Assembly (NCBI GenBank): GCA_965279405.1
Contig: OZ257157.1
Location: forward strand, 3,162,001-3,226,000
Direction: 5' to 3'
Length of the DNA stretch: 64,000 bases
Source of the DNA: CBDDIP01 sp965279405
Lineage (GTDB): Bacteria; Actinomycetota; Acidimicrobiia; Acidimicrobiales; Ilumatobacteraceae
The notes beneath the pieces were generated by a model. That model was not told where the DNA came from. It did no database searches and saw nothing but the letters and a program-made list of their open reading frames with translations. Numbering within the stretch: the stretch's first letter is position 1; the number at the start of each line of letters is the position of its first letter. Below, piece after piece: positions 25,737 to 34,205 of the stretch. A program made the translations under genes and the position numbers.

Positions 25737-26179
25737 TGGCCGTCATCGGCGGTGTGGCATCGACCACGCAGACCACAACCAAGTCAGCAGACATCTTCAG
25801 CGGGATGGGCCCCGACGCGTTCCTCAAGCTGCTCGTCGCCCAGCTCCGCTACCAGAACCCCATGAACCCGTCCGACCCGACGGCGATGATGGGACAGATC
25901 GCCCAGTACGCACAGGTGGAAGCGCTCACCAAGCTGCAGCAGGGCCAAGGCGTCGACCAGTCGCTGTCGGAGGCCCGTTTGGCCACCGACCTGGTCGGCA
26001 AGGTGGTGACGGCCAGCGATGGCACCGTCACCGAGACCGGGAAGGTGCTCTCCGCCCGGTTCACCGCCACCGGCCCCGTGCTGGTGCTCGACAGCGGCTC
26101 CGAGGTCACCCTCAGCGCCGTCACCAAGGTGGATCAACCGGTCGAGCCGGCCACCGCGACAACCCCCTCGACCAACTAA
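25736..26179 (+). CDS. flgD: Flagellar hook capping protein FlgD
   Basis: 147 aa, shorter than enterobacterial FlgD but normal for Gram-positive types lacking the C-terminal domains. Core motif FLKLLVAQLRYQNPMNPSDPTAMMGQIAQYAQVEAL, then a small beta-rich part (GKVVTASDGTVTETGKV). ATG overlaps the fliK stop by one base. Confidence 0.94.
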   Translation: MAVIGGVASTTQTTTKSADIFSGMGPDAFLKLLVAQLRYQNPMNPSDPTAMMGQIAQYAQVEALTKLQQGQGVDQSLSEARLATDLVGKVVTASDGTVTETGKVLSARFTATGPVLVLDSGSEVTLSAVTKVDQPVEPATATTPSTN

Positions 26180-26193
26180 CAGGAGACCCTCCC

Positions 26194-27441
26194 ATGCTTC
26201 GTTCCCTCTACTCATCCATCAGCGGCCTGCGCAGCCACCAGACGATGATGGACGTCACGGCCAACAACATCGCCAACGTCAACACCCAAGGCTTCAAGGC
26301 CGGTCGCGCGATCTTCGCCGACGCCCTGTCGCAGACCGTTCGCGGCGGTGGCATCCCCACCACCGGCAGCGGCAGCACCAACCCGATGCAGATCGGCCTC
26401 GGCAGCCGAGTTGCCGCCGTCACCACCAGCTTCACCCAGGGCGCGCTGCAGCTGACGGGTCGTGTCACCGACCTGGCCGTGCAGGGCAACGGCTTCTTCG
26501 TCGTCGACCGCGGTGGCCAGCAGCTGCTGACCCGCGACGGCGCGTTCAACTGGGACGCCGGCGGCCAGCTCGTCACCGCCGGTGGCGCCCGCGTGCTCGG
26601 CTGGACCGCTGATCCGATCACCGGTTCGGTCAACGCCTCGACGGTGCCCGGCTACATCGCCGTGCCGACGTCGGTGCTGCCGCCGGAAGCGACCAGCACG
26701 ATCGTGCTCGGCGGCAACGTCTCGGCCGGCACCGCGGTCGGCGACTTCGTCGCCAGCTCGGGCACGGTGCACGACAGCATCGGCACCTCGTTCGACCTGA
26801 CGATGCGGTTGACGAAGACCGGCGTCGGCACGTGGTCGGCGCAGATCACCGCGACCGCGCCCGACGGCACGATCAACGACATCACGCCGACGCCTGCGCC
26901 GACGATGACGTTCGACTCCGCCGGCAACCTGACCTCCGCGGCGACGATCGCCCTCACCGGCGTCACGCTCGGCACGGGCGCCGCACAGACGATCAACATC
27001 TCGCTCGGCAACGCCCAGCACTCGTTCACCCAGTTCGACCAGGTCAGCTCGATGGACATGCCCGTCAAGGACGGCTCGGCCGGCGCCGAGCTCAGCTCGG
27101 TCAGCTTCGGCACCGACGGTTCGGTGACCGCCCAGTACACCAACGGCGACTCGAAGGTGATCGCCAAGGTGGCGTTGGCCAACGTGACCAACCCCGAGGG
27201 CATGCTCAAGGCCGCCGACAACCTCTACGAGACCACGCTGACCTCCGGCGACCCGGTGTTCGGCCTGGCCGGCACCGAGGAGTACGGCAGCATCGCTCCG
27301 GGCGCCCTCGAGGGCAGCAACGTCGACCTGGCCAACGAGTTCACCAACCTGGTGCTCGCCCAGCGTGGCTTCCAGGCCAACACCCGCGTGATCACGACCT
27401 CCGACGAGATGCTCGCCGACCTGGTCAACGTCAAGCGCTGA
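26194..27441 (+). CDS. flgE: Flagellar hook protein FlgE
   Basis: 415 aa. N-terminal MLRSLYSSISGLRSHQ with DVTANNIANVNTQGFKAGRAIF, the FlgE/F/G core (LAVQGNGFFVVDRGGQQLLTRDGAFNWD) and a C-terminal LANEFTNLVLAQRGFQANTRVITTSDEML. AGGAGA precedes the ATG by 6 nt. Length and the large middle domain fit hook protein rather than a distal rod protein. No separate flgF or flgG is in the window. Confidence 0.93.
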   Translation: MLRSLYSSISGLRSHQTMMDVTANNIANVNTQGFKAGRAIFADALSQTVRGGGIPTTGSGSTNPMQIGLGSRVAAVTTSFTQGALQLTGRVTDLAVQGNGFFVVDRGGQQLLTRDGAFNWDAGGQLVTAGGARVLGWTADPITGSVNASTVPGYIAVPTSVLPPEATSTIVLGGNVSAGTAVGDFVASSGTVHDSIGTSFDLTMRLTKTGVGTWSAQITATAPDGTINDITPTPAPTMTFDSAGNLTSAATIALTGVTLGTGAAQTINISLGNAQHSFTQFDQVSSMDMPVKDGSAGAELSSVSFGTDGSVTAQYTNGDSKVIAKVALANVTNPEGMLKAADNLYETTLTSGDPVFGLAGTEEYGSIAPGALEGSNVDLANEFTNLVLAQRGFQANTRVITTSDEMLADLVNVKR

Positions 27442-27444
27442 GCC

Positions 27445-27471
27445 TTGAAATTCGGGCCTCACGGCCGACTT
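27445..27471 (+). promoter_or_regulatory. Sigma-28-type promoter before flbD-motA-motB: TTGAA-N14-GCCGACTT
   Basis: TTGAA 27445-27449, exactly 14 bp, GCCGA 27464-27468, starting 4 bp after the flgE stop. Preceded by CC, like the other strong sites. Expected transcription start near 27478, about 28 nt before the flbD ATG, which has AAAAGGA as RBS. Confidence 0.72.
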
Positions 27472-27505
27472 CTCTGCCGGACACGGACGCCCAAAAGGAA
27501 CTGCC

Positions 27506-27766
27506 ATGATCTGCCTCCATCGACTTCGCGGCGACGAGCTGTGGGTGAACCCCGACCTGATCGTCTTCGCCGAACGCAACGGCCACGACACCGTGGTCAC
27601 CCTTGCCGACGGCAACCGAGTCACCGTCAACGAGCCCGTCGAAGAGATCGCGTCCGCCGTGATGCAGTTCCGCTCGTCCGTGCTTGCTGCTGCCGAGAAC
27701 CTGTCGACGATCTTCACGCATGCGGAACGATCCGTCTCGGGCGCTCGCCGCAGAGGGGGTGCGTGA
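27506..27766 (+). CDS. flbD: FlbD/SwrD-family flagellar protein
   Basis: 86 aa. MICLHRLRGDELWVNPDLI followed by VVTLADGNRVTVNEPVEEI is the FlbD-family pattern (the small protein between flgE and motA or fliL in many Gram-positive clusters, SwrD in Bacillus, where it increases motor torque). Located between flgE and motA as expected. Confidence 0.88.
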   Translation: MICLHRLRGDELWVNPDLIVFAERNGHDTVVTLADGNRVTVNEPVEEIASAVMQFRSSVLAAAENLSTIFTHAERSVSGARRRGGA

Positions 27767-27769
27767 CCC

Positions 27770-28528
27770 GTGCTGCTCCCCGTTGGGATGGTCCTCGCGT
27801 TCGTGTTCATGATGGTCAGCAACATCATGGAAGGCGGCAACCCGATGGCGTTGTTCGCCATCCCGTCGATCGTGCTGGTGTTCGGCGGCACCCTTGCGGC
27901 GACCGCCACCGCCTTCACCGCGGGTGAGGTGATGCGCATGCCGAAGCTGGCGATCAAGGGCTTCGGCAAGCCCGCAGAGCTGACCGGCACGATCACCCAG
28001 ATGTGCGAGCTGGCCGAGGTCGCTCGCAAGGACGGCGCACTCGCCCTCGAGTCGCGCATGGCCGAGGTGAAGGACCCCTTCCTCCGACACGGTCTCACCC
28101 TGCTGGTCGACGGTGCCGACGAGCACCGCATCCAGGACGAGATGGAGGCAGCGATGGCCGCCACCACCGACCGGCACCAGCGCAACATCTCGATCTGGAC
28201 GAAGGCCGCCGGCTACTCGCCGATCTTCGGCCTGATGGGCACGACGATGGGTCTGATCAACATGCTCGGCCACCTCGATGCGCCGGATGAGATCGGCCAC
28301 AGCCTGGCCATCGCCATGACAGCCACGCTGTACGGCCTGGTGTCGTCGAACGTGCTGTTCACGCCGATCGCCGACAAGCTGACCCGGCTGCACGAGAGCG
28401 AGATGCTGGCCAAGGAGATGATGATCGACGGGGTCTGCTCGATCCTGCACGGCTTCTCCAGCCGGGCGATGACCGAACGTCTGGAGATCTGGCTGCAGCC
28501 GGCGGCCCGGGCCAAGAAGGCGGCATGA
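27770..28528 (+). CDS. motA: Flagellar motor stator protein MotA
   Basis: 252 aa, four TM helices; ends of the cytoplasmic loop and TM3/TM4 are clear (GYSPIFGLMGTTMGLINML, SLAIAMTATLYGLVSSNVLFTPIADKL). GTG 27770 follows the flbD stop by 3 nt. Proton- or sodium-driven stator subunit acting on FliG. Confidence 0.95.
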   Translation: MLLPVGMVLAFVFMMVSNIMEGGNPMALFAIPSIVLVFGGTLAATATAFTAGEVMRMPKLAIKGFGKPAELTGTITQMCELAEVARKDGALALESRMAEVKDPFLRHGLTLLVDGADEHRIQDEMEAAMAATTDRHQRNISIWTKAAGYSPIFGLMGTTMGLINMLGHLDAPDEIGHSLAIAMTATLYGLVSSNVLFTPIADKLTRLHESEMLAKEMMIDGVCSILHGFSSRAMTERLEIWLQPAARAKKAA

Positions 28529-29424
28529 CCCGGTCGCGCCGCGGGCGCGGCGGCCACGGTGGCGGGGGAGGCGGTGGCGGTCACGGCGGCGGCGACTCGC
28601 GCTGGCTCGTCACCTACGCCGACCTGTTGACGCTGCTCATGGTGCTGTTCCTCGTGCTGTGGGTGATCTCGACGATCGACCTGAAGAAGTTCGAGAAGTT
28701 CAAGGAAGGACTCGGCGACTTCGGCAACCCGGCAGCCGTCGCCGATGCGAAGGGCGAGACCGAGGAGTCGGTGCCGACCGAGAGCACTGACGGCGATCAC
28801 ATCGACACGACGACGACGGCCATCCCGACGACCACCGTGCTCGGCCCCGACGGCAGCGTGCTGCCGATGGACGGCCAGCAGGGCACCGACGTCGGTGGCG
28901 AGGGCAGTGGCACGGGAGGTGTGCTCGGGGCCAGCGAGCTGGGCGAGCTCGTCGGCGGGTTGCAGGACCAGATCGACTCGGCAGGGTTGGGCGGTGTCGT
29001 CAGCATCGACGTGCAGCAGCGCGGCGTGGTGATCTCGGTGAGCACCGACAACGTGCTGTTCGAGTCCGGCTCGGCGGTGCTCGGCCCGGAGGCCGCGCAG
29101 GTGATCGGCACGATCGCCCCGGATCTCGCCGGCATCGGCAACCGGCTGATCATCGAGGGCTACACGGACAAGCGGCCGCTGCGCAAGCAGGGCTACGACA
29201 ACTGGGACCTCTCCGTCGACCGAGCGGTCACGGTGCTCAAGTACCTGCGCTCGAACTTCGACATCGCTTCCGAGCGGCTGGCCGCGACGGGCTACGGCGA
29301 TCAGTACCCGGTCGACGCCGGCGACTCCGAGGAGGCGTACGCCAAGAACCGCCGCGTCGAGATCGTCATCGTCGCCGGCCCCGAGGACGAACCCGTCGAC
29401 GCGACCGTCACCGGCACGACGTAA
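28525..29424 (+). CDS. motB: Flagellar motor stator protein MotB
   Basis: 299 aa. Gly/His-rich cytoplasmic start (residues 8-24), then one TM with the ion-binding Asp33 (WLVTYADLLTLLMVLF), an acidic Thr-rich linker and a C-terminal OmpA peptidoglycan-binding domain (NVLFESGSAVLG, IIEGYTDKRPL, NWDLSVDRAVTVLKYL, NRRVEIVI). Tyr replaces the common His in EGHTD. Overlaps motA by ATGA. Confidence 0.94.
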   Translation: MTRSRRGRGGHGGGGGGGGHGGGDSRWLVTYADLLTLLMVLFLVLWVISTIDLKKFEKFKEGLGDFGNPAAVADAKGETEESVPTESTDGDHIDTTTTAIPTTTVLGPDGSVLPMDGQQGTDVGGEGSGTGGVLGASELGELVGGLQDQIDSAGLGGVVSIDVQQRGVVISVSTDNVLFESGSAVLGPEAAQVIGTIAPDLAGIGNRLIIEGYTDKRPLRKQGYDNWDLSVDRAVTVLKYLRSNFDIASERLAATGYGDQYPVDAGDSEEAYAKNRRVEIVIVAGPEDEPVDATVTGTT

Positions 29425-29463
29425 CGGGCCGGGGGCTGGACCTGGCGCACACAGTCGCGGAGC

Positions 29464-30549
29464 ATGGAGAGCCAGACCGAACGCAATTGGGAGCCGTGCG
29501 ATCTGCGGCGGCCGACGAAGCTGTCGCGTGAGCAGCTGCGCTCGCTCGACCTGTTCCACGACACGTTCTCGCGTCGGCTGAGCAGCGGGGTCTCCCGCCT
29601 CGCTCGGTCCTCGGCGGCGGTGGAGATCGTGCGCACGACCCAGTTGACCTGGGAGGAGTACCTGCGCACGCTGCCGACGGTGACCACGCTCGTCACCGTC
29701 ACGGCGCCGCCGCTGCCCGGCGACATCCTCGTCGAGATGGACACCTCGCTGTCGCTGGCGCTGGCCAGCCGACTCCTCGGTGGCAGCGGACGCGTCGAAC
29801 CGCCGCGCCGGCCGGGCGAGCTCGAGCTGCCTGCCGTGCAACGGATCGCGGGCGTCACCGTCGATGCGCTCGGCGATGCGCTCAACCAATTCCTCGACGT
29901 GCAGGCCGAGCTCGATGCGGTCGATCTCAGTCCGCAGCTCCTCGGCCTCGCCTCGCCGTCGCAGGTGGTGCTCGTGCTGACCTACGCGCTGAACGTGCCG
30001 AGCTGCTCGATGAGCGGCGACCTGTCGGTCGTGATGTCGCTCTCCACGTTGACCCCGATGCTGGAGAAGCTGATGTCGCACGCCGCCGATCGCGCCGGCG
30101 CCGACCTCGATCCGACCGCCATGCACGGCGTCACCGAGCGAGTGCCGATCGAGGTGCAGGCCACCCTGTCGACCACCGTGATGTCCGCCGGCAGCATCGC
30201 CGCGCTCACCGCCGGTGACGTGATCGTGCTCGACCACCGCGCCGGCCAGCCGGCACTCGTCAGCATCGGTGACATCGCCGTGCTGCGCGGGCACCTCGGC
30301 CGCCGCGGCTCACGCCTGGCGATCGCGGTCAGCGACCACCCCTTCTTCGATCCCGTCATCGATCGGACTGCCAGCCCTGCGCCGGTCTTCCAGGGCCCGG
30401 TCTCCGGGCCGGGGGCCAACGTCGGCCAGCACGGTTACGCACAGATGTCGTCGCACGATGCGACGACCGATCCAGACCACATCTCCGGAAGGCAGCACGA
30501 TGCTCGAGACGCCGACACCCGCACCAGCGCAGTTCACAGCCTTCGGTGA
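29464..30549 (+). CDS. fliM: Flagellar motor switch protein FliM
   Basis: 361 aa. N-terminal CDLRRPTKLSREQLRSLDLFHDTFSRRL matches the FliM middle-domain entry; the last 90 residues are a SpoA-like domain (VPIEVQATLSTTVMSAGSI, GDVIVLDH). The canonical short CheY-binding peptide is not obvious at the start, in line with the absence of che genes from the window. A C-terminal extension overlaps fliN by 50 bp. Confidence 0.92.
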   Translation: MESQTERNWEPCDLRRPTKLSREQLRSLDLFHDTFSRRLSSGVSRLARSSAAVEIVRTTQLTWEEYLRTLPTVTTLVTVTAPPLPGDILVEMDTSLSLALASRLLGGSGRVEPPRRPGELELPAVQRIAGVTVDALGDALNQFLDVQAELDAVDLSPQLLGLASPSQVVLVLTYALNVPSCSMSGDLSVVMSLSTLTPMLEKLMSHAADRAGADLDPTAMHGVTERVPIEVQATLSTTVMSAGSIAALTAGDVIVLDHRAGQPALVSIGDIAVLRGHLGRRGSRLAIAVSDHPFFDPVIDRTASPAPVFQGPVSGPGANVGQHGYAQMSSHDATTDPDHISGRQHDARDADTRTSAVHSLR

Positions 30550-30811
30550 CGGCACGCCCCCCGGGGCGACGTCGAGCCTCGATGTGATCGCCGGCGTGCA
30601 GCTGGAGATCGTCGTGGCGCTCGGCCGCACGAAGATGAGCGTGCAGCAGCTGCTGCAGCTCCGCAACGGTTCCGTGATCGAGATCGGCCAGGCCGGCGGC
30701 CTCGTCGAGGTGCTCGCCAACGGATCGCTCGTCGCGCTCGGCGAAGTGGTCGTGGTCGGTGACGACCTCGGCGTTCGCATCGTCGACATCCCGCACGTCC
30801 GACCGTCATGA
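30500..30811 (+). CDS. fliN: Flagellar motor switch protein FliN
   Basis: 103 aa. Essentially one SpoA domain: LDVIAGVQLEIVVALGRTKMSVQQLLQLRNGSVIEIGQ and VEVLANGSLVALGEVVVVGDDLGVRI. ATG 30500 is preceded by GGAAGG and lies inside the end of fliM. Completes the C ring. Confidence 0.93.
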   Translation: MLETPTPAPAQFTAFGDGTPPGATSSLDVIAGVQLEIVVALGRTKMSVQQLLQLRNGSVIEIGQAGGLVEVLANGSLVALGEVVVVGDDLGVRIVDIPHVRPS

Positions 30812-31200
30812 TCCGCCTGCTCGTGGCGACGCTGCTCCTCGCAGCGATCGCAGTGACCGTGCGGCTCAAGTCGCGCGGCACCGGGACGACGCGCGCCATC
30901 AAGATCACCGGCCGCGCCGCCGTCAACCGCGGCGCCGTCGTCGCCATCGTCGAGGTGGAAGGTCGCCGGTTGTTGATCGGTGCCTCCACCAATCACGTCA
31001 ACGTGCTCGCCGACCTCGGTGACGCCGATGCCGTTGCTGCCATCGATGCGCCGGCGGTTCGTGAGGTTCGTGCCATCCGCCCGCCGAGCGACGGATCACT
31101 CGTGCAGCGCGTCCGCAAGCTCACCGTGCGCACGGTGGATCCGGCCGCTCGTCCGACGCTGACCGGCGCGCTCAAAGAGGGAACCCGACGAGCTTCGTGA
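30808..31200 (+). CDS. fliO: Flagellar biosynthetic protein FliO
   Basis: 130 aa: one N-terminal TM (LLVATLLLAAIAVTV), then a small basic cytoplasmic domain with GAVVAIVEVEGRRLLIGAS, the FliO pattern. Between fliN and fliP with ATGA/GTGA overlaps. Helps FliP ring assembly. Confidence 0.82.
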   Translation: MIRLLVATLLLAAIAVTVRLKSRGTGTTRAIKITGRAAVNRGAVVAIVEVEGRRLLIGASTNHVNVLADLGDADAVAAIDAPAVREVRAIRPPSDGSLVQRVRKLTVRTVDPAARPTLTGALKEGTRRAS

Positions 31201-32078
31201 AGCGGTTCGTCTCGGTGCTCGTGGCGCTCGTCGCGCTGGTGATGATCGCGCCCTCGCGCGCTCATGCTTCGACGACGCCCACCACCCAGCCGACATCCAC
31301 GCCGACATCCACGCCGACCGTCGATCCCGTCGACGACGGCAGCACCGGCGGGCCGGACATCGTCATCAGCCCGATCGAGACGCCGACCGTCGACGAACCG
31401 ACCGATGCGACCAGTGACGGCACGTTCGTCATCAACACGCCCACCGGCACCAGCAACGCGGTGCTGCTCGTCCTGCTGGTCACGCTCGTCTCGATCGTGC
31501 CCGGTCTGCTGCTGCTGACGACGACGTTCCCGCGGTTCATCATCGTGCTCGGCCTGGCCCGTCAGGGCCTCGGCCTCAACTCGACGCCACCGAACCAGGT
31601 GCTGGCCGGCCTGGCCGCGTTCCTCACCCTGTTCGTGATGGCCCCGACGTTCTCGAAGATCAACGACACGGCGATCCAACCCGCGATGCACGGCGAGATG
31701 ACCCAGGGCGAGGCGATCAAGAAGGGCTGGGAGCCGATGCGCGACTTCATGCTCGACCACACGCGCACCTCCGACCTGAAGATGCTCTACGACCTGACGG
31801 ACACGGCCAAGCCGGCCGACAAGACCGACGTCAGCCCGCGCTTCTTGATCCCCGCGTTCATCCTCTCCGAGCTGCGCGCCGCATTCATGATCGGCTTCCT
31901 GATCTGGGTGCCGTTCCTGCTGATCGACCTGATCGTGTCCACGGTCCTGGCCTCGTTGGGCATGCTGATGATGCCCCCTGTCGTCGTGTCGTTGCCGGTG
32001 AAATTGGCCTTGTTCGTGGTCGTCGACGGCTGGGCCCTGCTCGCCGGATCGCTGCTCCGATCGGCGGGTGCAGGCTGA
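31197..32078 (+). CDS. fliP: Flagellar export gate protein FliP
   Basis: 293 aa. Cleavable signal peptide (RFVSVLVALVALVMIAPSRAHA), a Thr/Pro-rich linker with a short tandem repeat (STPTSTPT), then the FliP core: LLLLTTTFPRFIIVLGLARQGLG, TPPNQVLAGLAAFLTLFVMAP, ISPRFLIPAF-like SPRFLIPAFILSELRAAFMIGF and MLMMPPVVVSLPVKLALFV. Confidence 0.95.
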   Translation: MKRFVSVLVALVALVMIAPSRAHASTTPTTQPTSTPTSTPTVDPVDDGSTGGPDIVISPIETPTVDEPTDATSDGTFVINTPTGTSNAVLLVLLVTLVSIVPGLLLLTTTFPRFIIVLGLARQGLGLNSTPPNQVLAGLAAFLTLFVMAPTFSKINDTAIQPAMHGEMTQGEAIKKGWEPMRDFMLDHTRTSDLKMLYDLTDTAKPADKTDVSPRFLIPAFILSELRAAFMIGFLIWVPFLLIDLIVSTVLASLGMLMMPPVVVSLPVKLALFVVVDGWALLAGSLLRSAGAG

Positions 32079-32079
32079 G

Positions 32080-32346
32080 ATGAGCGACATCGACGTGGTG
32101 CACGTGCTGCGCATGATGTGCGTTGCCGGGGTGAAGGTGGCCGGGCCGGTGCTCGGCGTCATCCTCGCCGTCGGCATCGTCGTCAGCCTGATCCAGACGA
32201 TCACCCAGATCCAGGAGCAGGCGGTCGTCTACGTGCTCAAGTTCTGCGCGGTCGGGCTGCTGCTGCTGGTGATGGGTCCGTGGATGCTGCAGGAGCTGAG
32301 CGGCTTCGTGCGCACGCTGTGGGCCCGCGTCCCGGACGTGAAGTGA
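32080..32346 (+). CDS. fliQ: Flagellar export gate protein FliQ
   Basis: 88 aa, the normal length, with two TM helices and VSLIQTITQIQEQAVVYVLKF. ATG 32080 follows the fliP stop by one base and is preferred over in-frame GTG 32068, which would overlap fliP. Confidence 0.93.
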   Translation: MSDIDVVHVLRMMCVAGVKVAGPVLGVILAVGIVVSLIQTITQIQEQAVVYVLKFCAVGLLLLVMGPWMLQELSGFVRTLWARVPDVK

Positions 32347-32350
32347 CGCG

Positions 32351-33109
32351 ATGCAGTTGGAGGTGTCCGTCACGTGGGGCGTCGGCCTGGCGCTGGCCGT
32401 CGCCCGCTCCGCCGCGTTCATCGGGGTGTGCGGCTTCGTGCCGCGAACCGTGCCGCGCATGGGTCGCACCGCGCTGGCCCTGGCGCTCGCGCTGCTGATC
32501 GCCCAGCCCGTTGCGTCCCCCGACATCTCGGCGGCGGACCTGGCGACCGCAGCGTTCACCAACGTCACGCTCGGTGCCATCCTCGGCTGGTTCCTCGGGC
32601 TGGCGGCGACGATGTTCCAGGTCGCCGGCACGACCGTCGACCTGACCAGTGGCGTCAGCCTCGGCTCGGTGTTCGACCCCGACCTCGGCAGCACGCCCGG
32701 CCCGTTCACCCGCTTCTACACGCTCGCCGCGCAGACGCTGATCATGGCCGGCGGCGGACTGCTGGCGATCACCCAGGTGCTCTGGTACTCGACGAAGATC
32801 GTCGCCCTCGACGGCCACCTCGGCGGCCTCGGCATGTTGGGCAACGTCGCCACCTCGCGCGTCGACGCCACGTTCCGCCACGGCGTGGAGCTGGCGCTGC
32901 CGATCGCCGCGGTGCTGTTCGTCGCCGAGCTCGCCTTCGGGTTGCTCAGCCGACTCGCCCCGCAGATCAACATGTTCCTGATCGCCCTGCCGGTGAAGAC
33001 GCTGATGGCGCTGTCGATGCTCGGCACGGCGAGCGTGCTGTTCCCTCGCTTCGCCGATCAAGCGGTGACGATGGGACTCGACACCTGCCGCCAGTTGCTC
33101 GGGGGCTGA
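32351..33109 (+). CDS. fliR: Flagellar export gate protein FliR
   Basis: 252 aa, about six hydrophobic segments. Features: ARSAAFIGVCGFVPRTVPRMGRTALALALALLI, GWFLGLAATMFQVAGTTVDLTSG and APQINMFLIALPVKTLM. Completes the FliPQR export gate; 4 nt after fliQ. Confidence 0.93.
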   Translation: MQLEVSVTWGVGLALAVARSAAFIGVCGFVPRTVPRMGRTALALALALLIAQPVASPDISAADLATAAFTNVTLGAILGWFLGLAATMFQVAGTTVDLTSGVSLGSVFDPDLGSTPGPFTRFYTLAAQTLIMAGGGLLAITQVLWYSTKIVALDGHLGGLGMLGNVATSRVDATFRHGVELALPIAAVLFVAELAFGLLSRLAPQINMFLIALPVKTLMALSMLGTASVLFPRFADQAVTMGLDTCRQLLGG

Positions 33110-33110
33110 G

Positions 33111-34205
33111 GTGGCCAAGAACGGCAAGACCGAGAAGCCCACCGCACGGCGCAAGCGCGAGGCGCGACGCGAGGGCAACCTGCCGCGGTCGCAAGAGACC
33201 AACTCGATGCTCGCCGTGTCGGCCGCGCTCGTCACCCTCACGATCACCGCTCCGGCCGCCCTCGAGGTGACCGCCAAGATGATGCGCGACTGGCTCCGCA
33301 CGGCCGACCCGGAGGTCGGCTTCCGTCGCGACCCGATGGTGCACAGCATGTTGCAGCTCGTCACCGCGTGGTCGCCGCCGGTGATCGCGGCCGCGCTGGC
33401 GGGCATCATCGCCACCCTCGCCCAGGGCGGGCTGGTGATCCTGCCGAAGACCGGCCGGCCGTCGTTCAAGCAGCTGTCGTGGAAGCGCGGGTTGCAGCAG
33501 CTGAGCCCGAAGCAGGCGATCTACACGCTGTTTCGCAACGTGATGAAGTTCGTCATCGTCGGCATCGCGCTGGTGGCACCGGTGACGACGCTCTGGGAGA
33601 CGATGCCGCGTGCCAGCGGCCTTCCCGCGGCGACCGGGCTCACCGGCCGGGCGATCAGCTCGATCGTCACCCGCGTCATCGTCGGCGCGATCGTCGTGGC
33701 GATCATCGATCAGGTCGTCGTGCGTCGGAAGTGGCGCAACCAGATCATGATGAGCAAGCAGGAGATCATCGACGAGGCGAAGATGCAGGAAGGCGACCCG
33801 CACGCCAAGGCGGCCCGCAAGCGCCGCGGCATGGAGCTTCGCCGCCGTCGCTCGCTCGGCGACGTGGCCTCCGCCGACGTCGTCGTCACCAACCCGACCC
33901 ACTTCGCCATCGCACTCGCCTACGTCGAGGGCTCGGCGGCACCGCGAGTCGTGTGCAAGGGGACGGAGCGGATGGCCAAGAAGATCCGTCGCGAGGCATC
34001 CCGCCACGGCGTGCCGATCATCGAGAACAAGCCGCTGGCCAGGGCCCTGTACCGCCAGGTGCCGGTCGGCGGGTACGTGCCGGAGCGGTTCTTCGACGAC
34101 GTCGTCAAGGTCCTCGTCGCCGCGTACTGGCGTCGCGGCAAGGTGCCAGGCCACGTGAGCGATCGGCCCCGCACGGTCTCCCACGTGACGGAGGCCCGCG
34201 CCTGA
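33111..34205 (+). CDS. flhB: Flagellar export gate/specificity switch protein FlhB
   Basis: 364 aa. N-terminal KTEKPTARRKREARREGNLPRSQE, four TM helices, and the self-cleaving NPTH motif at 261-264 (VVTNPTHFAIALAY). Autocleavage there switches export from hook to filament substrates. GTG start one base after the fliR stop. Confidence 0.96.
   Translation: MAKNGKTEKPTARRKREARREGNLPRSQETNSMLAVSAALVTLTITAPAALEVTAKMMRDWLRTADPEVGFRRDPMVHSMLQLVTAWSPPVIAAALAGIIATLAQGGLVILPKTGRPSFKQLSWKRGLQQLSPKQAIYTLFRNVMKFVIVGIALVAPVTTLWETMPRASGLPAATGLTGRAISSIVTRVIVGAIVVAIIDQVVVRRKWRNQIMMSKQEIIDEAKMQEGDPHAKAARKRRGMELRRRRSLGDVASADVVVTNPTHFAIALAYVEGSAAPRVVCKGTERMAKKIRREASRHGVPIIENKPLARALYRQVPVGGYVPERFFDDVVKVLVAAYWRRGKVPGHVSDRPRTVSHVTEARA

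Noticed and set aside
31290..31317. Short tandem repeat in the fliP linker
   Set aside because: Only two copies of a Thr/Pro-coding unit in a disordered linker; no sign of special function.
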